This document shows, piece after piece, positions 35,379 to 44,560 of a stretch of DNA of 63,365 nt. The notes under the pieces were generated by a model. It saw only the letters and a list, made by a program, of their open reading frames with translations, had not been told where the DNA came from and did no database searches. Source of the DNA: an uncultured Flavobacteriaceae bacterium (GTDB lineage Bacteria > Bacteroidota > Bacteroidia > Flavobacteriales > Flavobacteriaceae); the NCBI GenBank assembly GCA_913051755.1, contig CAJXBR010000002.1:1-63365 (forward strand). Direction: 5' to 3'. Within the stretch, counting starts at the first letter, position 1; each line of letters begins with the position of its first letter. The translations under genes were made by a program, and so were the position numbers.

Positions 35379-36908
35379 CTATTGTTTATAAAATTTTAAT
35401 GCCTCGTTGCCACTTTGATGGCGAATGTTAATCATATAATATCCTTTCTGTAAATTATGGGTCGAAATAGGGTACACTTTTAATGGGCTTACAGTCGCAT
35501 TTCCTTCGTCGTATCGCCTACCATTCAGATCATAAATTTGATAGTAAAAACTGGAAACCTTTTTGGGAACGCCAATTTTGAAAACATCAATTACAGGGTT
35601 TGGGAATAAAATCCATCGGTCTGCATCGTTGTCAGCTCGAAGGAGTTCAAATTGGTCAAACTGTCGCCCAAGGACGGACTCTGATTTACCATCATTCGTG
35701 TTTAGCCATTGATCAATCACTGTAGCATATATCGATCGATAATCAAATTCTGATTCGAGGTTGTCTTCCCATCGCACTCCTTTTGGGATTACAGGGTTTT
35801 CACCCATAATTTCTGTATTGACTCTGTTGCCAAAGATGAATAGGGGTGCAGCTGTACCATGATCTGTTCCTCTCGAGCCATTGGAGACAATTGTTCGTCC
35901 AAATTCAGAGAACGTCATACACAAGACATTATCACTTCTGCCGACTTCATCTAGGTTTTGAAAGAACTTTAACACATTATCGTTGAGCTCCTTTAACAAG
36001 TATGCATGCTCTCCTTTGGTATGATCTGATATGTCTACTTGAGTGTCATGTGTGTCAAAACCACCCAGTGTGACCATGTATATTCGAGTGTTTAAACCAC
36101 CCAAAATCAGACGAGTCATGATATCAAACTGCTCTCCAAAATCACTCTCTTCGTAGGCATGTGCAAGCGAAGACTTTTCAAAGGCAGACTTGACTGTGGT
36201 CGCATATTCGTTGGACTGATGTTTGACAAGATCGATATATCGCAATTTTACACCCACATTATTATCAGGGTAAACTGCATTTGGATTGAAAAGAATATCC
36301 TCGTGAAAACCATCTGGATTTGTTGTCAAATAACTTGTAAAAGACTGGTTCCCAGAAAAGAGTATCGACGAACCACCTCCACCCAATTCGATTGATAATG
36401 GATCTGGGTAGTTCTGGTTTGGGTAGGCTGTTGGCCAATCTGGATGTTCCGATTCGATAAAGCGACCAATCCATCCCGAGTTTAAAAATTCATCAGAATC
36501 TGATGCGCTTTGCCAAATATCCATCGATCGAAAATGAGAAAAATCGGGTTGTTCGTAACCTACATTTTGTATGATTTTAAGACGCTGTTCGTCATATAAA
36601 CTTTTAAACCCTGACAGTTCGGGGTGTAGTCCCAAAGAAGCGTTTCCAAGATCGATAATGGACTCGTCAGGTAGCATCACATGTGGTCTTGCTTGCTGAA
36701 GCTCACTGAGTTGATTGAGTGGAATAACAGTGTTGAGCCCATCATTTCCTCCATCCAATTTGATAAGGACCAATATCCGACCAGGTTCGTTTGTGTTTGA
36801 CAGAAAAGACCCTGATTGCTGCGCCAGCGCGTGATGTAGTATGTTTGGCAACACGATTGGTGCTGCTGCTGCATGACTGAGTTTATGTAAAAATGACCTT
36901 CTCTTCAT
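35379..36908 (-). CDS. DUF1501 protein with Tat signal and T9SS sorting domain
   Basis: A 509-residue exported protein of the DUF1501 family (sulfatase/alkaline-phosphatase-like fold, function unknown). It begins with a twin-arginine-like leader (KRRSFL) and an alanine-rich stretch. Core features are ILVLIKLDGGNDGLNT, FSHFRSMDIW, SGWIGRF, and SEFGRTIVSNGSRGTDHG, with the metal-ligand-like GTDHG. From about residue 433 (FPNPVIDVF) to the end runs a type A T9SS sorting domain, which would export and attach the protein to the cell surface. It follows the DUF1800 gene by three bases, the standard pair. The combination of Tat and T9SS is unusual but recurrent in this family. Confidence 0.88.
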   Translation of the reverse strand: MKRRSFLHKLSHAAAAPIVLPNILHHALAQQSGSFLSNTNEPGRILVLIKLDGGNDGLNTVIPLNQLSELQQARPHVMLPDESIIDLGNASLGLHPELSGFKSLYDEQRLKIIQNVGYEQPDFSHFRSMDIWQSASDSDEFLNSGWIGRFIESEHPDWPTAYPNQNYPDPLSIELGGGGSSILFSGNQSFTSYLTTNPDGFHEDILFNPNAVYPDNNVGVKLRYIDLVKHQSNEYATTVKSAFEKSSLAHAYEESDFGEQFDIMTRLILGGLNTRIYMVTLGGFDTHDTQVDISDHTKGEHAYLLKELNDNVLKFFQNLDEVGRSDNVLCMTFSEFGRTIVSNGSRGTDHGTAAPLFIFGNRVNTEIMGENPVIPKGVRWEDNLESEFDYRSIYATVIDQWLNTNDGKSESVLGRQFDQFELLRADNDADRWILFPNPVIDVFKIGVPKKVSSFYYQIYDLNGRRYDEGNATVSPLKVYPISTHNLQKGYYMINIRHQSGNEALKFYKQ

Positions 36909-36911
36909 AGC

Positions 36912-38762
36912 CTAGTGTATGTGATAGACTGAAAGTTCAAAAAACTGAAACAATACGTTATCAAACCGCCATTGAATCGAGCTTAGATTTTCTTTAGAAG
37001 GATCATCCAAAAAGGCATTGATGTACTCCTCCCAGTGCATTTCGTTCATGTTGCCAAGCAGCTCATTTTTTAGCATTTCATATGTGGAGCTATCGACTGG
37101 GGCTCCACATAGGCGCTCGTTGAACTCATTAAAAAAATCTTCAAAATTGGCAGGATTTCGATAGGTACTCAAATAGTTGTGCAAGTTGTACTTCAGGTTC
37201 ACTCCTTCATCTTCGTAGCTGTAAAGCCAAAGTCCCCATCGAAACCAATGAGCAGCTTGTTTTCTCGATTTTATCGTCGATGAGTTGATCCAAAACATAT
37301 CATAAACCGGCTCTTGGTAAAAAGCAGGCCAACCTGAAACATTAGGAGGCGTAAAGAGTTGCATCCCTTGGTTATAGTTGCTCCAATGCAGGTTTTGCCC
37401 AAAAAGATTATAGGCGAGTGTTGTTTGATCGATCTTTTGCTCCAAAAAAGCAGGGTGATTGGGATTAAATTGTTCATATTGCACTTCATTGCCATCCCAG
37501 TGTGTACGATAACCAGATGTAATTTCGAGTTCTTTCAGCATACCCATATTATAGTCAATTGGAGATTTGATTAAGCTATTTGGTATTGCAGCATCGAAAA
37601 AGTGTTCGCTGCCAAGCAGTACACGCAAAACGGCGACGAGAGAGTGATCATTATCTCTAAACACTTGTGCAAGAGGTGCTATGATTTGGGATTCAATTTC
37701 AGGTGTTAGCACAGGATAAACAAAAAATTGATAGAGTCGTCGGCACAAGTATATACCTGACTCTTCGGAGTTGAATAGCATATCGACAACCTCTTGCAAC
37801 TCTTGCTGACCATCATCACCAGACTTCCCACTGATCTTATGATTGTTGTAAAATGAAGAAAATTCCTTGTCGCCTGTATCATGATTATAGTCTTCGAAAA
37901 AGACGTGTGGGTCTGTACCTTCACTAAAAACCAATTTCTCGTAATCATAAGTCCAGCCCACGAGTGCCCTTGCAATTCCGCGGACATCTTTTTCAGTAAA
38001 TTTCGCAAAAGGTCTTTTCCCAACAGTAAATAACTCTTGTACTTCACGTGCATAATTTTCATCAGGTGTATCCTTTTGGCTCAAGGCGAGGTTGAGAAAA
38101 TCTAGCATTGAGGGATCGAGGGTAACATTATAAATAAAATCTTTGTAACTACTAAAACAGGACTCAAATAGAAGTTTGATGTATAAAAATGCAGCCTTAT
38201 GTCCCAACTCAAAACAGCGAGTAGGCACCAAATTATGAAGAAAAACAAAAATCTTCCAGTGGATTGAAGTGTCTTGGTTGTAGATGCGTTGATTGATCCA
38301 TGAGATGATTGCAGTGTAACGTTCATGTCCAAATTGCTCCAACTCTTCCGAATCATTGTTAGAATATGATCGATTGATGAATGGCTCGCCCGGGAGCACA
38401 TCATTTGAGGTATATAAGTCTTTATAGTCTGAGGCTGATAACTGATGATAATAATTGTTTACAGGTTCATCAAAGAGCTCGGGTGTCAAAATGAGGTCAA
38501 GAGACTGTTGTAAATCTAAGCTTTCTACATTATCCAAATGCCTCTTGCACAAACCCACCATGGTTCTGTTGAGCAAGTGTTTTCGTTGCTCAAACCCAAA
38601 ACTACCTGTGTAGGGCGCAAGGCTATAGTTGACAACAGCCTGTATGCTTGCTTTTTTGAATTTTATAATTTCATCAATATCCAACTTTTTTTGACTGTAA
38701 AAGTCAGCAACCAAATCAATGGGTATATCGCTGTATATTTTTTTCTTTTTACTCATCTTCAA
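36912..38762 (-). CDS. DUF1800 family protein
   Basis: A 616-residue protein of the DUF1800 family, whose biochemical function is unknown. Diagnostic parts are FGFEQRKHLLNRTMVGL near residue 60, YAREVQELFTVGKRP followed by FTEKDVRGIARALVGW near residues 235-270, and the later LFTPPNVSGWP. No obvious signal peptide is seen; the N-terminus is lysine-rich (KKKKIYSD). It is encoded immediately before DUF1501 on the minus strand, and the two families occur as a pair across planctomycetes and Bacteroidota. Start at 38762 or the ATG at 38756. The TonB receptor is divergent 49 bases away. Confidence 0.9.
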   Translation of the reverse strand: MKMSKKKKIYSDIPIDLVADFYSQKKLDIDEIIKFKKASIQAVVNYSLAPYTGSFGFEQRKHLLNRTMVGLCKRHLDNVESLDLQQSLDLILTPELFDEPVNNYYHQLSASDYKDLYTSNDVLPGEPFINRSYSNNDSEELEQFGHERYTAIISWINQRIYNQDTSIHWKIFVFLHNLVPTRCFELGHKAAFLYIKLLFESCFSSYKDFIYNVTLDPSMLDFLNLALSQKDTPDENYAREVQELFTVGKRPFAKFTEKDVRGIARALVGWTYDYEKLVFSEGTDPHVFFEDYNHDTGDKEFSSFYNNHKISGKSGDDGQQELQEVVDMLFNSEESGIYLCRRLYQFFVYPVLTPEIESQIIAPLAQVFRDNDHSLVAVLRVLLGSEHFFDAAIPNSLIKSPIDYNMGMLKELEITSGYRTHWDGNEVQYEQFNPNHPAFLEQKIDQTTLAYNLFGQNLHWSNYNQGMQLFTPPNVSGWPAFYQEPVYDMFWINSSTIKSRKQAAHWFRWGLWLYSYEDEGVNLKYNLHNYLSTYRNPANFEDFFNEFNERLCGAPVDSSTYEMLKNELLGNMNEMHWEEYINAFLDDPSKENLSSIQWRFDNVLFQFFELSVYHIH

Positions 38763-38811
38763 AGACGAAGTTAATCTTTTTTCTATAGCATTATTATATT
38801 AACTTGCAATA

Positions 38812-41010
38812 GTGTTAAAGTTCTTGTTTCTTTTTTTTAGTTTCTGTTTTGTGCAAGCACAAGAGGTTTTCTCAGGTACTGTTTTTGGGGATGACAAAAG
38901 CAACCCACTGCCAGCAGCGAATGTGTATTGGCTTGCAACAAATAAAGGAACTGTTACTGATATCAATGGCAAATTTTCGATGCAAAAACTTCCTTCCGAT
39001 TCTCAATTGGTGATCTCTTACTTGGGTTTTACTTCTGATACCCTCAGCATATATAACTCAAAAACAATCATCCATATTTTAAAGAGTAAAGATGGCGCAA
39101 ACCTAGACGAAGTTGTTGTTTCTGAACGAAAAAAAACAAGTCAATTGTCTTTTCTGTCTGTACAAAGTGTTTTGAATGTTAGTAGTGATGAACTCCTAAA
39201 AGCTGCCTGTTGCAACCTTTCTGAAAGTTTTGAAACCAACCCAGCCATTGATGTCAATTTTGACAATGCTCTCACTGGCGTTAAGCAAGTAAAAATGATG
39301 GGTTTACCAAGCCCTTATTTACTTTTTACAGAAGAAAATATACCCACGATTAGAGGAGCATCTCAGGTGTATGGTTTGAGCTTTATACCTGGCACATGGA
39401 TCGAGAGCCTACAAATCACCAAAGGCGCTGGAAGTGTGATAAATGGATATGAAAGCATGACTGGTCAAATCAATTCTGAACTAAAAAAACCTTTGACAAG
39501 TGACCGATTGTTCCTCAACCTATTTCGTTCTTTTGAGGGGCGAAATGAGTTGAATGTTCATACTAAAGCGAATTTGTCGAACAAATGGTCTGCAAATTTA
39601 TTCTTGCATTATAATGAACGCACAGAGAGGATAGATAAAAATGATGATCAGTTTTTGGATATGCCTCTTTCCGATCAAGTGAATATCCTCACTCGCTTTC
39701 AATACCTAGATGCAGAAAAGGGTTGGGTGTCTTTCTTTAATGTTAGAATGCTTCATGACAATAAGCTTTTTGGGCAAACAAATTTTATTCCAAAAACGCA
39801 TAAAAACACAACAGCAGTGTGGGGGAGTGAGATGTTGACAAAACGTTATGAAACTTCGCTCAAACTTGGATATGTTTTTCCTAAATTGCCCTATCAAAGT
39901 TTTGGTTTTCAGTTGGCTTATAGCGACCACGATCAGCAGTCATATTATGGTTTGCGTGCATACGATATTCGCCATAAAAGTATGTTTTCAAATATGATAT
40001 TTAGCTCCATTCTGAGCAACACCCTTCATAAATTTAAGACAGGACTACAGTTCGCATATGACCAGTATTATGAAATAGTAGAAGTGCAATCAACCAACAG
40101 AATTAATCGTTCTGTGGGTGCTTTTTTTGAGTACAGTTATGACAGCCTCGAGCGACTTCGCATGGTGTTGGGATTTCGCTTTGATCATCACAATCATATT
40201 GGCAGTTTTGTTACCCCTCGAGCGCATTTGCGTTATGCGTTTACAGATACCTCTAGTTTACGATTTTCGATGGGTAGTGGACGCCGAGTAGCGACTGTAT
40301 TTGCCGAAAATCAAAAACTATTTGGCTCTGGCAGAACGATACTTATCCCTGCGCTTCAAAGCCATCATTATGGGTTATTGCCAGAGCGTGCGTGGAACTA
40401 TGGAGTCAGTTATTTGAAAGGGTTTCAAATCGGTTCGATTCCACTGAATTTTAATCTAGATATATTTCGAACATCCTTTGTTAGTCAGATTGTTGTCGAT
40501 TGGGAAACACTAGGGCAAGTATCATTTTATAACCTTGACGGAGATAGCTATGCAAACAGTTTGCAGCTTGGGTTGGACGCACGTTTGTTCAGACTGATAG
40601 ACGCTCGTTTTTCCTATAAATTTTATGATGTACAGGTTGATTATGTCGATGCAAAAAAGCAAAAGCCTTTACAGCCAAAACAACGATATTTTTTGAATCT
40701 TGGCTATGTAGGGGATCAGTGGAGAGCAGATGCAACCTATCACTACACAGGTCCACAGCGTATTCCTGCAACCATCCAACACCCAAATGGCTTTGAGAGT
40801 GATGCTTTTGGATTGATGAATGCACAGATTACTTATACCCCAAAACCTAATTTTGAAATCTATATGGGTGGTGAAAACCTCACAAATTACAAACAAGTAC
40901 AACCCATTTTATCTGCTGATCAGCCCTTTTCATCGACTTTTGATTCGAGCTTGGTTTACGCTCCTGTTTTTGGACGTATGATGTATATGGGGTTGCGATA
41001 TAATTTATAA
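38812..41010 (+). CDS. TonB-dependent outer-membrane receptor, probable metal uptake
   Basis: A 732-residue TonB-dependent receptor starting at GTG 38812 with a signal peptide (cut near FVQAQ). A carboxypeptidase-regulatory-like beta-sandwich (about residues 18-98; NPLPAANVYW, GTVTDINGKF) precedes the plug (about 115-225, with the RGASQVYG and ITKGAGSVINGYE wording) and then the barrel. The plug begins with a cysteine pair, AACCN (C133, C134), seen in a subset of receptors next to heavy-metal genes. The downstream gene encodes a secreted HMA-domain protein, which points to copper or a similar metal as cargo. That substrate assignment is inferred from context. Confidence 0.9.
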   Translation: MLKFLFLFFSFCFVQAQEVFSGTVFGDDKSNPLPAANVYWLATNKGTVTDINGKFSMQKLPSDSQLVISYLGFTSDTLSIYNSKTIIHILKSKDGANLDEVVVSERKKTSQLSFLSVQSVLNVSSDELLKAACCNLSESFETNPAIDVNFDNALTGVKQVKMMGLPSPYLLFTEENIPTIRGASQVYGLSFIPGTWIESLQITKGAGSVINGYESMTGQINSELKKPLTSDRLFLNLFRSFEGRNELNVHTKANLSNKWSANLFLHYNERTERIDKNDDQFLDMPLSDQVNILTRFQYLDAEKGWVSFFNVRMLHDNKLFGQTNFIPKTHKNTTAVWGSEMLTKRYETSLKLGYVFPKLPYQSFGFQLAYSDHDQQSYYGLRAYDIRHKSMFSNMIFSSILSNTLHKFKTGLQFAYDQYYEIVEVQSTNRINRSVGAFFEYSYDSLERLRMVLGFRFDHHNHIGSFVTPRAHLRYAFTDTSSLRFSMGSGRRVATVFAENQKLFGSGRTILIPALQSHHYGLLPERAWNYGVSYLKGFQIGSIPLNFNLDIFRTSFVSQIVVDWETLGQVSFYNLDGDSYANSLQLGLDARLFRLIDARFSYKFYDVQVDYVDAKKQKPLQPKQRYFLNLGYVGDQWRADATYHYTGPQRIPATIQHPNGFESDAFGLMNAQITYTPKPNFEIYMGGENLTNYKQVQPILSADQPFSSTFDSSLVYAPVFGRMMYMGLRYNL

Positions 41011-41019
41011 ATTTGAATC

Positions 41020-41397
41020 ATGAAGAAATCAGTATTTATTTTGTTATTTATGAGCTTTTCTCTGCTTTCTTTTGCACAAGAGAGTCCATCAAAAAACGAA
41101 AAGAATAGCATTGAAGTTCTTGGCAACTGTGGAATGTGTAAAAAGCGAATTGAAAAAGCTGCTTTTTCAGTGAAAGGTGTCAAATATGCCTCTTGGGATA
41201 ATTCTTCTGAACAGCTGCGTTTGATTTACAATGGATTAAAAACAGACATAGATATAATCGAAAAGCAAATCGCTGCTGCAGGGCATGACACTGAACACCA
41301 CGTTTCCAGTGATAAGGTTTATGATCAGTTGCCTGCTTGTTGTCAGTATATTCGGAAAGGGCAAGAACCCAAACCTGGTCAAATGACCAAACACTAG
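41020..41397 (+). CDS. secreted heavy-metal-associated (HMA) domain protein
   Basis: A 125-residue protein with a signal peptide (cut near SFAQ) and one HMA domain. The metal site is GNCGMCKKRIEKA with C37 and C40, the GMC-x2-C-type loop of copper chaperones and CopZ/MerP-like proteins. The C-terminus has additional cysteines in LPACCQYI and histidines in GHDTEHH, possible extra ligands. It lies nine bases after a TonB receptor whose plug carries a Cys pair, so the two likely cooperate in copper (or another soft metal) capture at the outer membrane and periplasm. Confidence 0.87.
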   Translation: MKKSVFILLFMSFSLLSFAQESPSKNEKNSIEVLGNCGMCKKRIEKAAFSVKGVKYASWDNSSEQLRLIYNGLKTDIDIIEKQIAAAGHDTEHHVSSDKVYDQLPACCQYIRKGQEPKPGQMTKH

Positions 41398-41637
41398 CTA
41401 TTTGATGCAGTAGTTGTCTCCTTCTTCGAAGCTCGAAAAGGTTTGCTCGTCGACTTCGATATCGTCGACCAGTTCCCCACTAAATTCATTTTGGCTCGTA
41501 CTCGCGCCATCATCAAATCGGATGACGAGTAAAAAGCGATCATTATTTATGACTTTATCGATTACTTCTCCACAATTTTCATCACTGTTACAGCCAAAAA
41601 AGAGACTTATGGTCATTATTAATAAAATTTTCCTCAT
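41398..41637 (-). CDS. small lipoprotein of unknown function
   Basis: A 79-residue protein starting at ATG 41637 with a lipoprotein signal (MRKILLIMTISLFFGC); the cysteine after FFG is the lipid site. The mature part is acidic (ELVDDIEVDE, FSSFEEGDNYC) and has a CGEV and a terminal C, perhaps a disulfide. The frame is open upstream to 41655, but the later ATG gives the proper signal. It is ten bases downstream of the DUF481 gene on the same strand and abuts the end of the convergent HMA gene. Not recognised as a known family. Confidence 0.68.
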   Translation of the reverse strand: MRKILLIMTISLFFGCNSDENCGEVIDKVINNDRFLLVIRFDDGASTSQNEFSGELVDDIEVDEQTFSSFEEGDNYCIK

Positions 41638-41647
41638 TATAACCGCA

Positions 41648-42388
41648 TTATTCAAACAGGTTGATTGTCAGTGCAACTTGGGACAAGAGATCGTTCTTTT
41701 TATTTTGTGAATATGGGGTTGAATTATACCTGTTTTGTGCGCCAATGGATAAGGCAAATTTGTCTTGCTCAAAATTGATTTTAGGCTCAACAAAAAATCG
41801 GATATCGTTTGCATCTTTTGTGTTGACTTGGAAGTAGGTTACACAATTGAAATAAAGTTTTTCAAGCAGTTTGACACGCAAAAACATATTGATATTGAAT
41901 CGATATTTATGTGTTTGAAGATCAGGGTATTCTTCATCTTCATAAAACAAACCAGCTGCAAGATCGAAGTACTGGCGATCGTTGTTGAACAGCGAATGAC
42001 GATAGCCACCTCCGACAAGTTGACGATGGTTCATCTGTAACACCTTGATATTTTGTGTCTGAATAAAGCCATAGATTGAGTTTTTATCGCTGACATAATG
42101 GTTTAGGCGAAGCTGTGTACTCCAGTCATTTGCAACAATTTCTCCTTCATCATCCTCGTAGTCATGCCCCACGATGAGTCGCCAAAGCTGACGTCCTTGT
42201 TTTGTTCCCATTAATATTTGATTAAAAGAAGCAAACGTATTTTCGTTGCCTGATTCCCAGTTGAAAGAGAGATTGATTTGTGTGTTGAGTTTAGCAGTGG
42301 AGTGATTCAATAACGATTCTGAATTTAAAATCGTTTGTGCATGCGCAATGCCACATACAGAGAATGCAAAGAGCAGAAGAAATCGCAT
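41648..42388 (-). CDS. DUF481 outer-membrane barrel protein
   Basis: A 246-residue protein of the DUF481 family (YdiY-like), probably a small outer-membrane beta-barrel. The signal peptide (MRFLLLFAFSVCGIAHAQ) is clear. The body alternates hydrophobic and polar residues (YGFIQTQNIKVL, FDLAAGLFYEDEE, FNINMFLRV), with a C-terminal VALTINLFE that fits a terminal barrel strand ending in an aromatic or glutamate. A -7 element TATTTTTG lies at 42399-42406 just upstream. It is co-transcribed with the small lipoprotein; a role in acid or salt stress has been proposed for some homologues but is not evident here. Confidence 0.82.
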   Translation of the reverse strand: MRFLLLFAFSVCGIAHAQTILNSESLLNHSTAKLNTQINLSFNWESGNENTFASFNQILMGTKQGRQLWRLIVGHDYEDDEGEIVANDWSTQLRLNHYVSDKNSIYGFIQTQNIKVLQMNHRQLVGGGYRHSLFNNDRQYFDLAAGLFYEDEEYPDLQTHKYRFNINMFLRVKLLEKLYFNCVTYFQVNTKDANDIRFFVEPKINFEQDKFALSIGAQNRYNSTPYSQNKKNDLLSQVALTINLFE

Positions 42389-42398
42389 TGTTTTTTTT

Positions 42399-42406
42399 CA
42401 AAAATA
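42399..42406 (-). promoter_or_regulatory. candidate -7 element of the DUF481 gene
   Basis: TATTTTTG on the minus strand matches TAnnTTTG and lies 11 bases before the DUF481 ATG. A TTG sits 25 bases upstream, a little far for the consensus spacing. Confidence 0.4.
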
Positions 42407-42474
42407 GGTGTTTCTTCTCGAAGATAAAATGCAATTGGCGTAAGAATTGTATCTTTAAAAAAAAAACTAGTTTT

Positions 42475-43158
42475 ATGAAATATATTTTACTCATACTCAC
42501 ACCTTTACTCTGCTTTTCCCAAACTGTTTGGAATGGTTCTCTAATGACATTTACAAAGCAAGATTTTGATAACCCATCACTTGAAAGTTCTCAAGACAGG
42601 ATTACTGATTTAGTATGGTTAACTAGAGGGAATAATGGAGGACAACTTTATAATGCTAAAACAGAGTCAAATTCGTCAAAAAGTACTAGTCCAGCTGATA
42701 CCAGATGGGCATTTGGTACTACATCCAGTCTTGGTTCTTTGACCTTTTCTACGTTTAGAGGAAATTCAAAACCAAGAAATGCTGTCGGAAGGAACATGGT
42801 AGTTCACCTTGTTACTGAAGACATCTATATTGATATAAAAATTACTTCATGGACTAGTGGTGGAGGAAACGGTGCTGGTGGTGGATTTAGTTATACTCGG
42901 TCAACAAACCCAAACCTGAGTGTTGAATCAATACAGGACAAAGATATATTTGTATATCCCAACCCCACCTCGGGAGTTGTGCATGCCAATAAAGACATTA
43001 TCTCCAAAATTCATTTGTATGACCTCACTGGAAAACAGTTGATGAAAACCAATGCTTCAAGTGTTGATTTAAGAACTGTCAACAATGGGATGTACCTCAT
43101 TCGACTGTATCGCAAAGACAATAAAGAGTGGGTTACAAGGCGAGTGGTAAAACAGTAA
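42475..43158 (+). CDS. secreted T9SS cargo protein of unknown function
   Basis: A 227-residue protein with a signal peptide (MKYILLILTPLLCFSQ) and a C-terminal type A T9SS sorting domain from about residue 160 (VYPNPTSGVVHANKD, then GMYLIRLYRKDN). Between them is a region rich in Thr/Ser/Asn/Gly (FGTTSSLGSLTFSTFRG, GGGNGAGGGFSYTR) with no named fold that I can identify. It should be exported across the outer membrane and anchored or released by T9SS. It is divergent from the DUF481 gene and converges with mnmE. An upstream in-frame start at 42337 runs into the DUF481 gene and was rejected. Confidence 0.8.
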   Translation: MKYILLILTPLLCFSQTVWNGSLMTFTKQDFDNPSLESSQDRITDLVWLTRGNNGGQLYNAKTESNSSKSTSPADTRWAFGTTSSLGSLTFSTFRGNSKPRNAVGRNMVVHLVTEDIYIDIKITSWTSGGGNGAGGGFSYTRSTNPNLSVESIQDKDIFVYPNPTSGVVHANKDIISKIHLYDLTGKQLMKTNASSVDLRTVNNGMYLIRLYRKDNKEWVTRRVVKQ

Positions 43159-43166
43159 TTTTTAAA

Positions 43167-44537
43167 TTACTTTCCGATACAAAAATTAGCAAATATATTT
43201 CCCAAGAGTTCATCGGATGAAATCGATCCTGTGAGCATACCCAAATGATGCAGTGCAGTTCGTAAATCAACTGCCAACAAATCACCACTCAAACCACTTG
43301 TCAAGCCCTTTCGAACAGTTAAGATCGCTGTGAGGGTTTGCTGGAGTTCATTGTGATGACGACTGTTGCTCACAATCGTATCGTAGTTAGTGTGATCCAC
43401 AAGCTGTACCAGATGTTTTTTCAACTTGCCCAAGCCTGACCCTGTTTCAGCTGAAATAACGATTGAATCTATATCACCCAGCTTTTTGCTTTGGTTGTTG
43501 AGGTGATTCGTATCGTGAAGGTCTGCCTTGTTCAATAAAACCAAAGGGCATTGATGCTGTAGTACTTTGACTTCTTTTTTGATGTCTTCAGTTGTCATTG
43601 TTTCAGGATCCACTACATAGAGAAGGACTTTCGCGTCTGAAATTTTAGTTTTGGCTTTTTCAACGCCTATGGCTTCGACGGTATCTTTAGTCTCTCTAAG
43701 GCCAGCAGTATCGATAAATCTAAACTGAATCCCATCAATCGTGACATTATCTTCTATGCTGTCGCGAGTGGTACCTGCAATTTCAGAAACGATGGCTTTT
43801 TCTTCTTGGGCAAGTGTGTTGAGCAATGATGATTTTCCAGCATTTGGCTTTCCTGCAATAGCAACAGGAACGCCTTGTTTCATGGCATTCCCAACAGCAA
43901 ATGAATCAACAAGTGATTTGATAGTGTCTTGGGCTTCTTTTAATAGTTTTTCCAATGCATTTCGATCTGCAAAATCAACATCTTCTTCGCTAAAATCAAG
44001 CTCAAGTTCTACCAATGAAGCAAAATCGATCAGTTGTTGTCTGAGTTGTACCAACTGATTGCTGATGCCTCCACGAAGTTGCTGTATAGCAACTCTGTGT
44101 GCAGCCTCTCCTTCACTTGCAATGAGGTCTGCAACTGCTTCTGCTTGGGTTAGATCCATTTTTCCATTCATAAAAGCGCGAAGGGTAAATTCGCCAGGCT
44201 CTGCCATTTGTGCTCCTTCTTTTTGCAGCAATTGGATCAGTTGCTGTTGAATATAGATTGAACCATGGCACGAAATCTCAACAACATCTTCGCCAGTGTA
44301 TGAATTTGGTCCTTTGAATAAACTTACAAGCACCTCATCAAGAGTGCTGTCGTTTTGCACAATATGACCAAGATGAATGGTATGCGATTTTTTCTTTGCA
44401 AGGGTTTTGCCATCCAATGATCGAAAAACACGATCAGCGATACTGATGGCTTTATCACCTGACAGACGAACAATGGCAATGGCACTTGTGCCTGGTGCAG
44501 TAGCCGATGCGACTATGGTTTTACCTTCATTTTGCAT
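43167..44537 (-). CDS. mnmE: tRNA modification GTPase MnmE
   Basis: A 456-residue GTPase that, with MnmG, installs the 5-carboxymethylaminomethyl group on U34 of certain tRNAs. The N-terminal tetrahydrofolate-binding domain (residues 1-120) has the IVRLSGDKAI region. The central helical domain is followed by the G domain with P-loop GKPNAGKSSLLN near residue 230, switch region AGTTRD, DTAG, and NKAD. The C-terminus is the conserved FCIGK, whose cysteine is needed for activity. All motifs are intact. It starts 23 bases after the GNAT-like gene ends on the same strand. Confidence 0.97.
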   Translation of the reverse strand: MQNEGKTIVASATAPGTSAIAIVRLSGDKAISIADRVFRSLDGKTLAKKKSHTIHLGHIVQNDSTLDEVLVSLFKGPNSYTGEDVVEISCHGSIYIQQQLIQLLQKEGAQMAEPGEFTLRAFMNGKMDLTQAEAVADLIASEGEAAHRVAIQQLRGGISNQLVQLRQQLIDFASLVELELDFSEEDVDFADRNALEKLLKEAQDTIKSLVDSFAVGNAMKQGVPVAIAGKPNAGKSSLLNTLAQEEKAIVSEIAGTTRDSIEDNVTIDGIQFRFIDTAGLRETKDTVEAIGVEKAKTKISDAKVLLYVVDPETMTTEDIKKEVKVLQHQCPLVLLNKADLHDTNHLNNQSKKLGDIDSIVISAETGSGLGKLKKHLVQLVDHTNYDTIVSNSRHHNELQQTLTAILTVRKGLTSGLSGDLLAVDLRTALHHLGMLTGSISSDELLGNIFANFCIGK

Positions 44538-44560
44538 GTGGCAAAAGTAAAAAACAAAAA

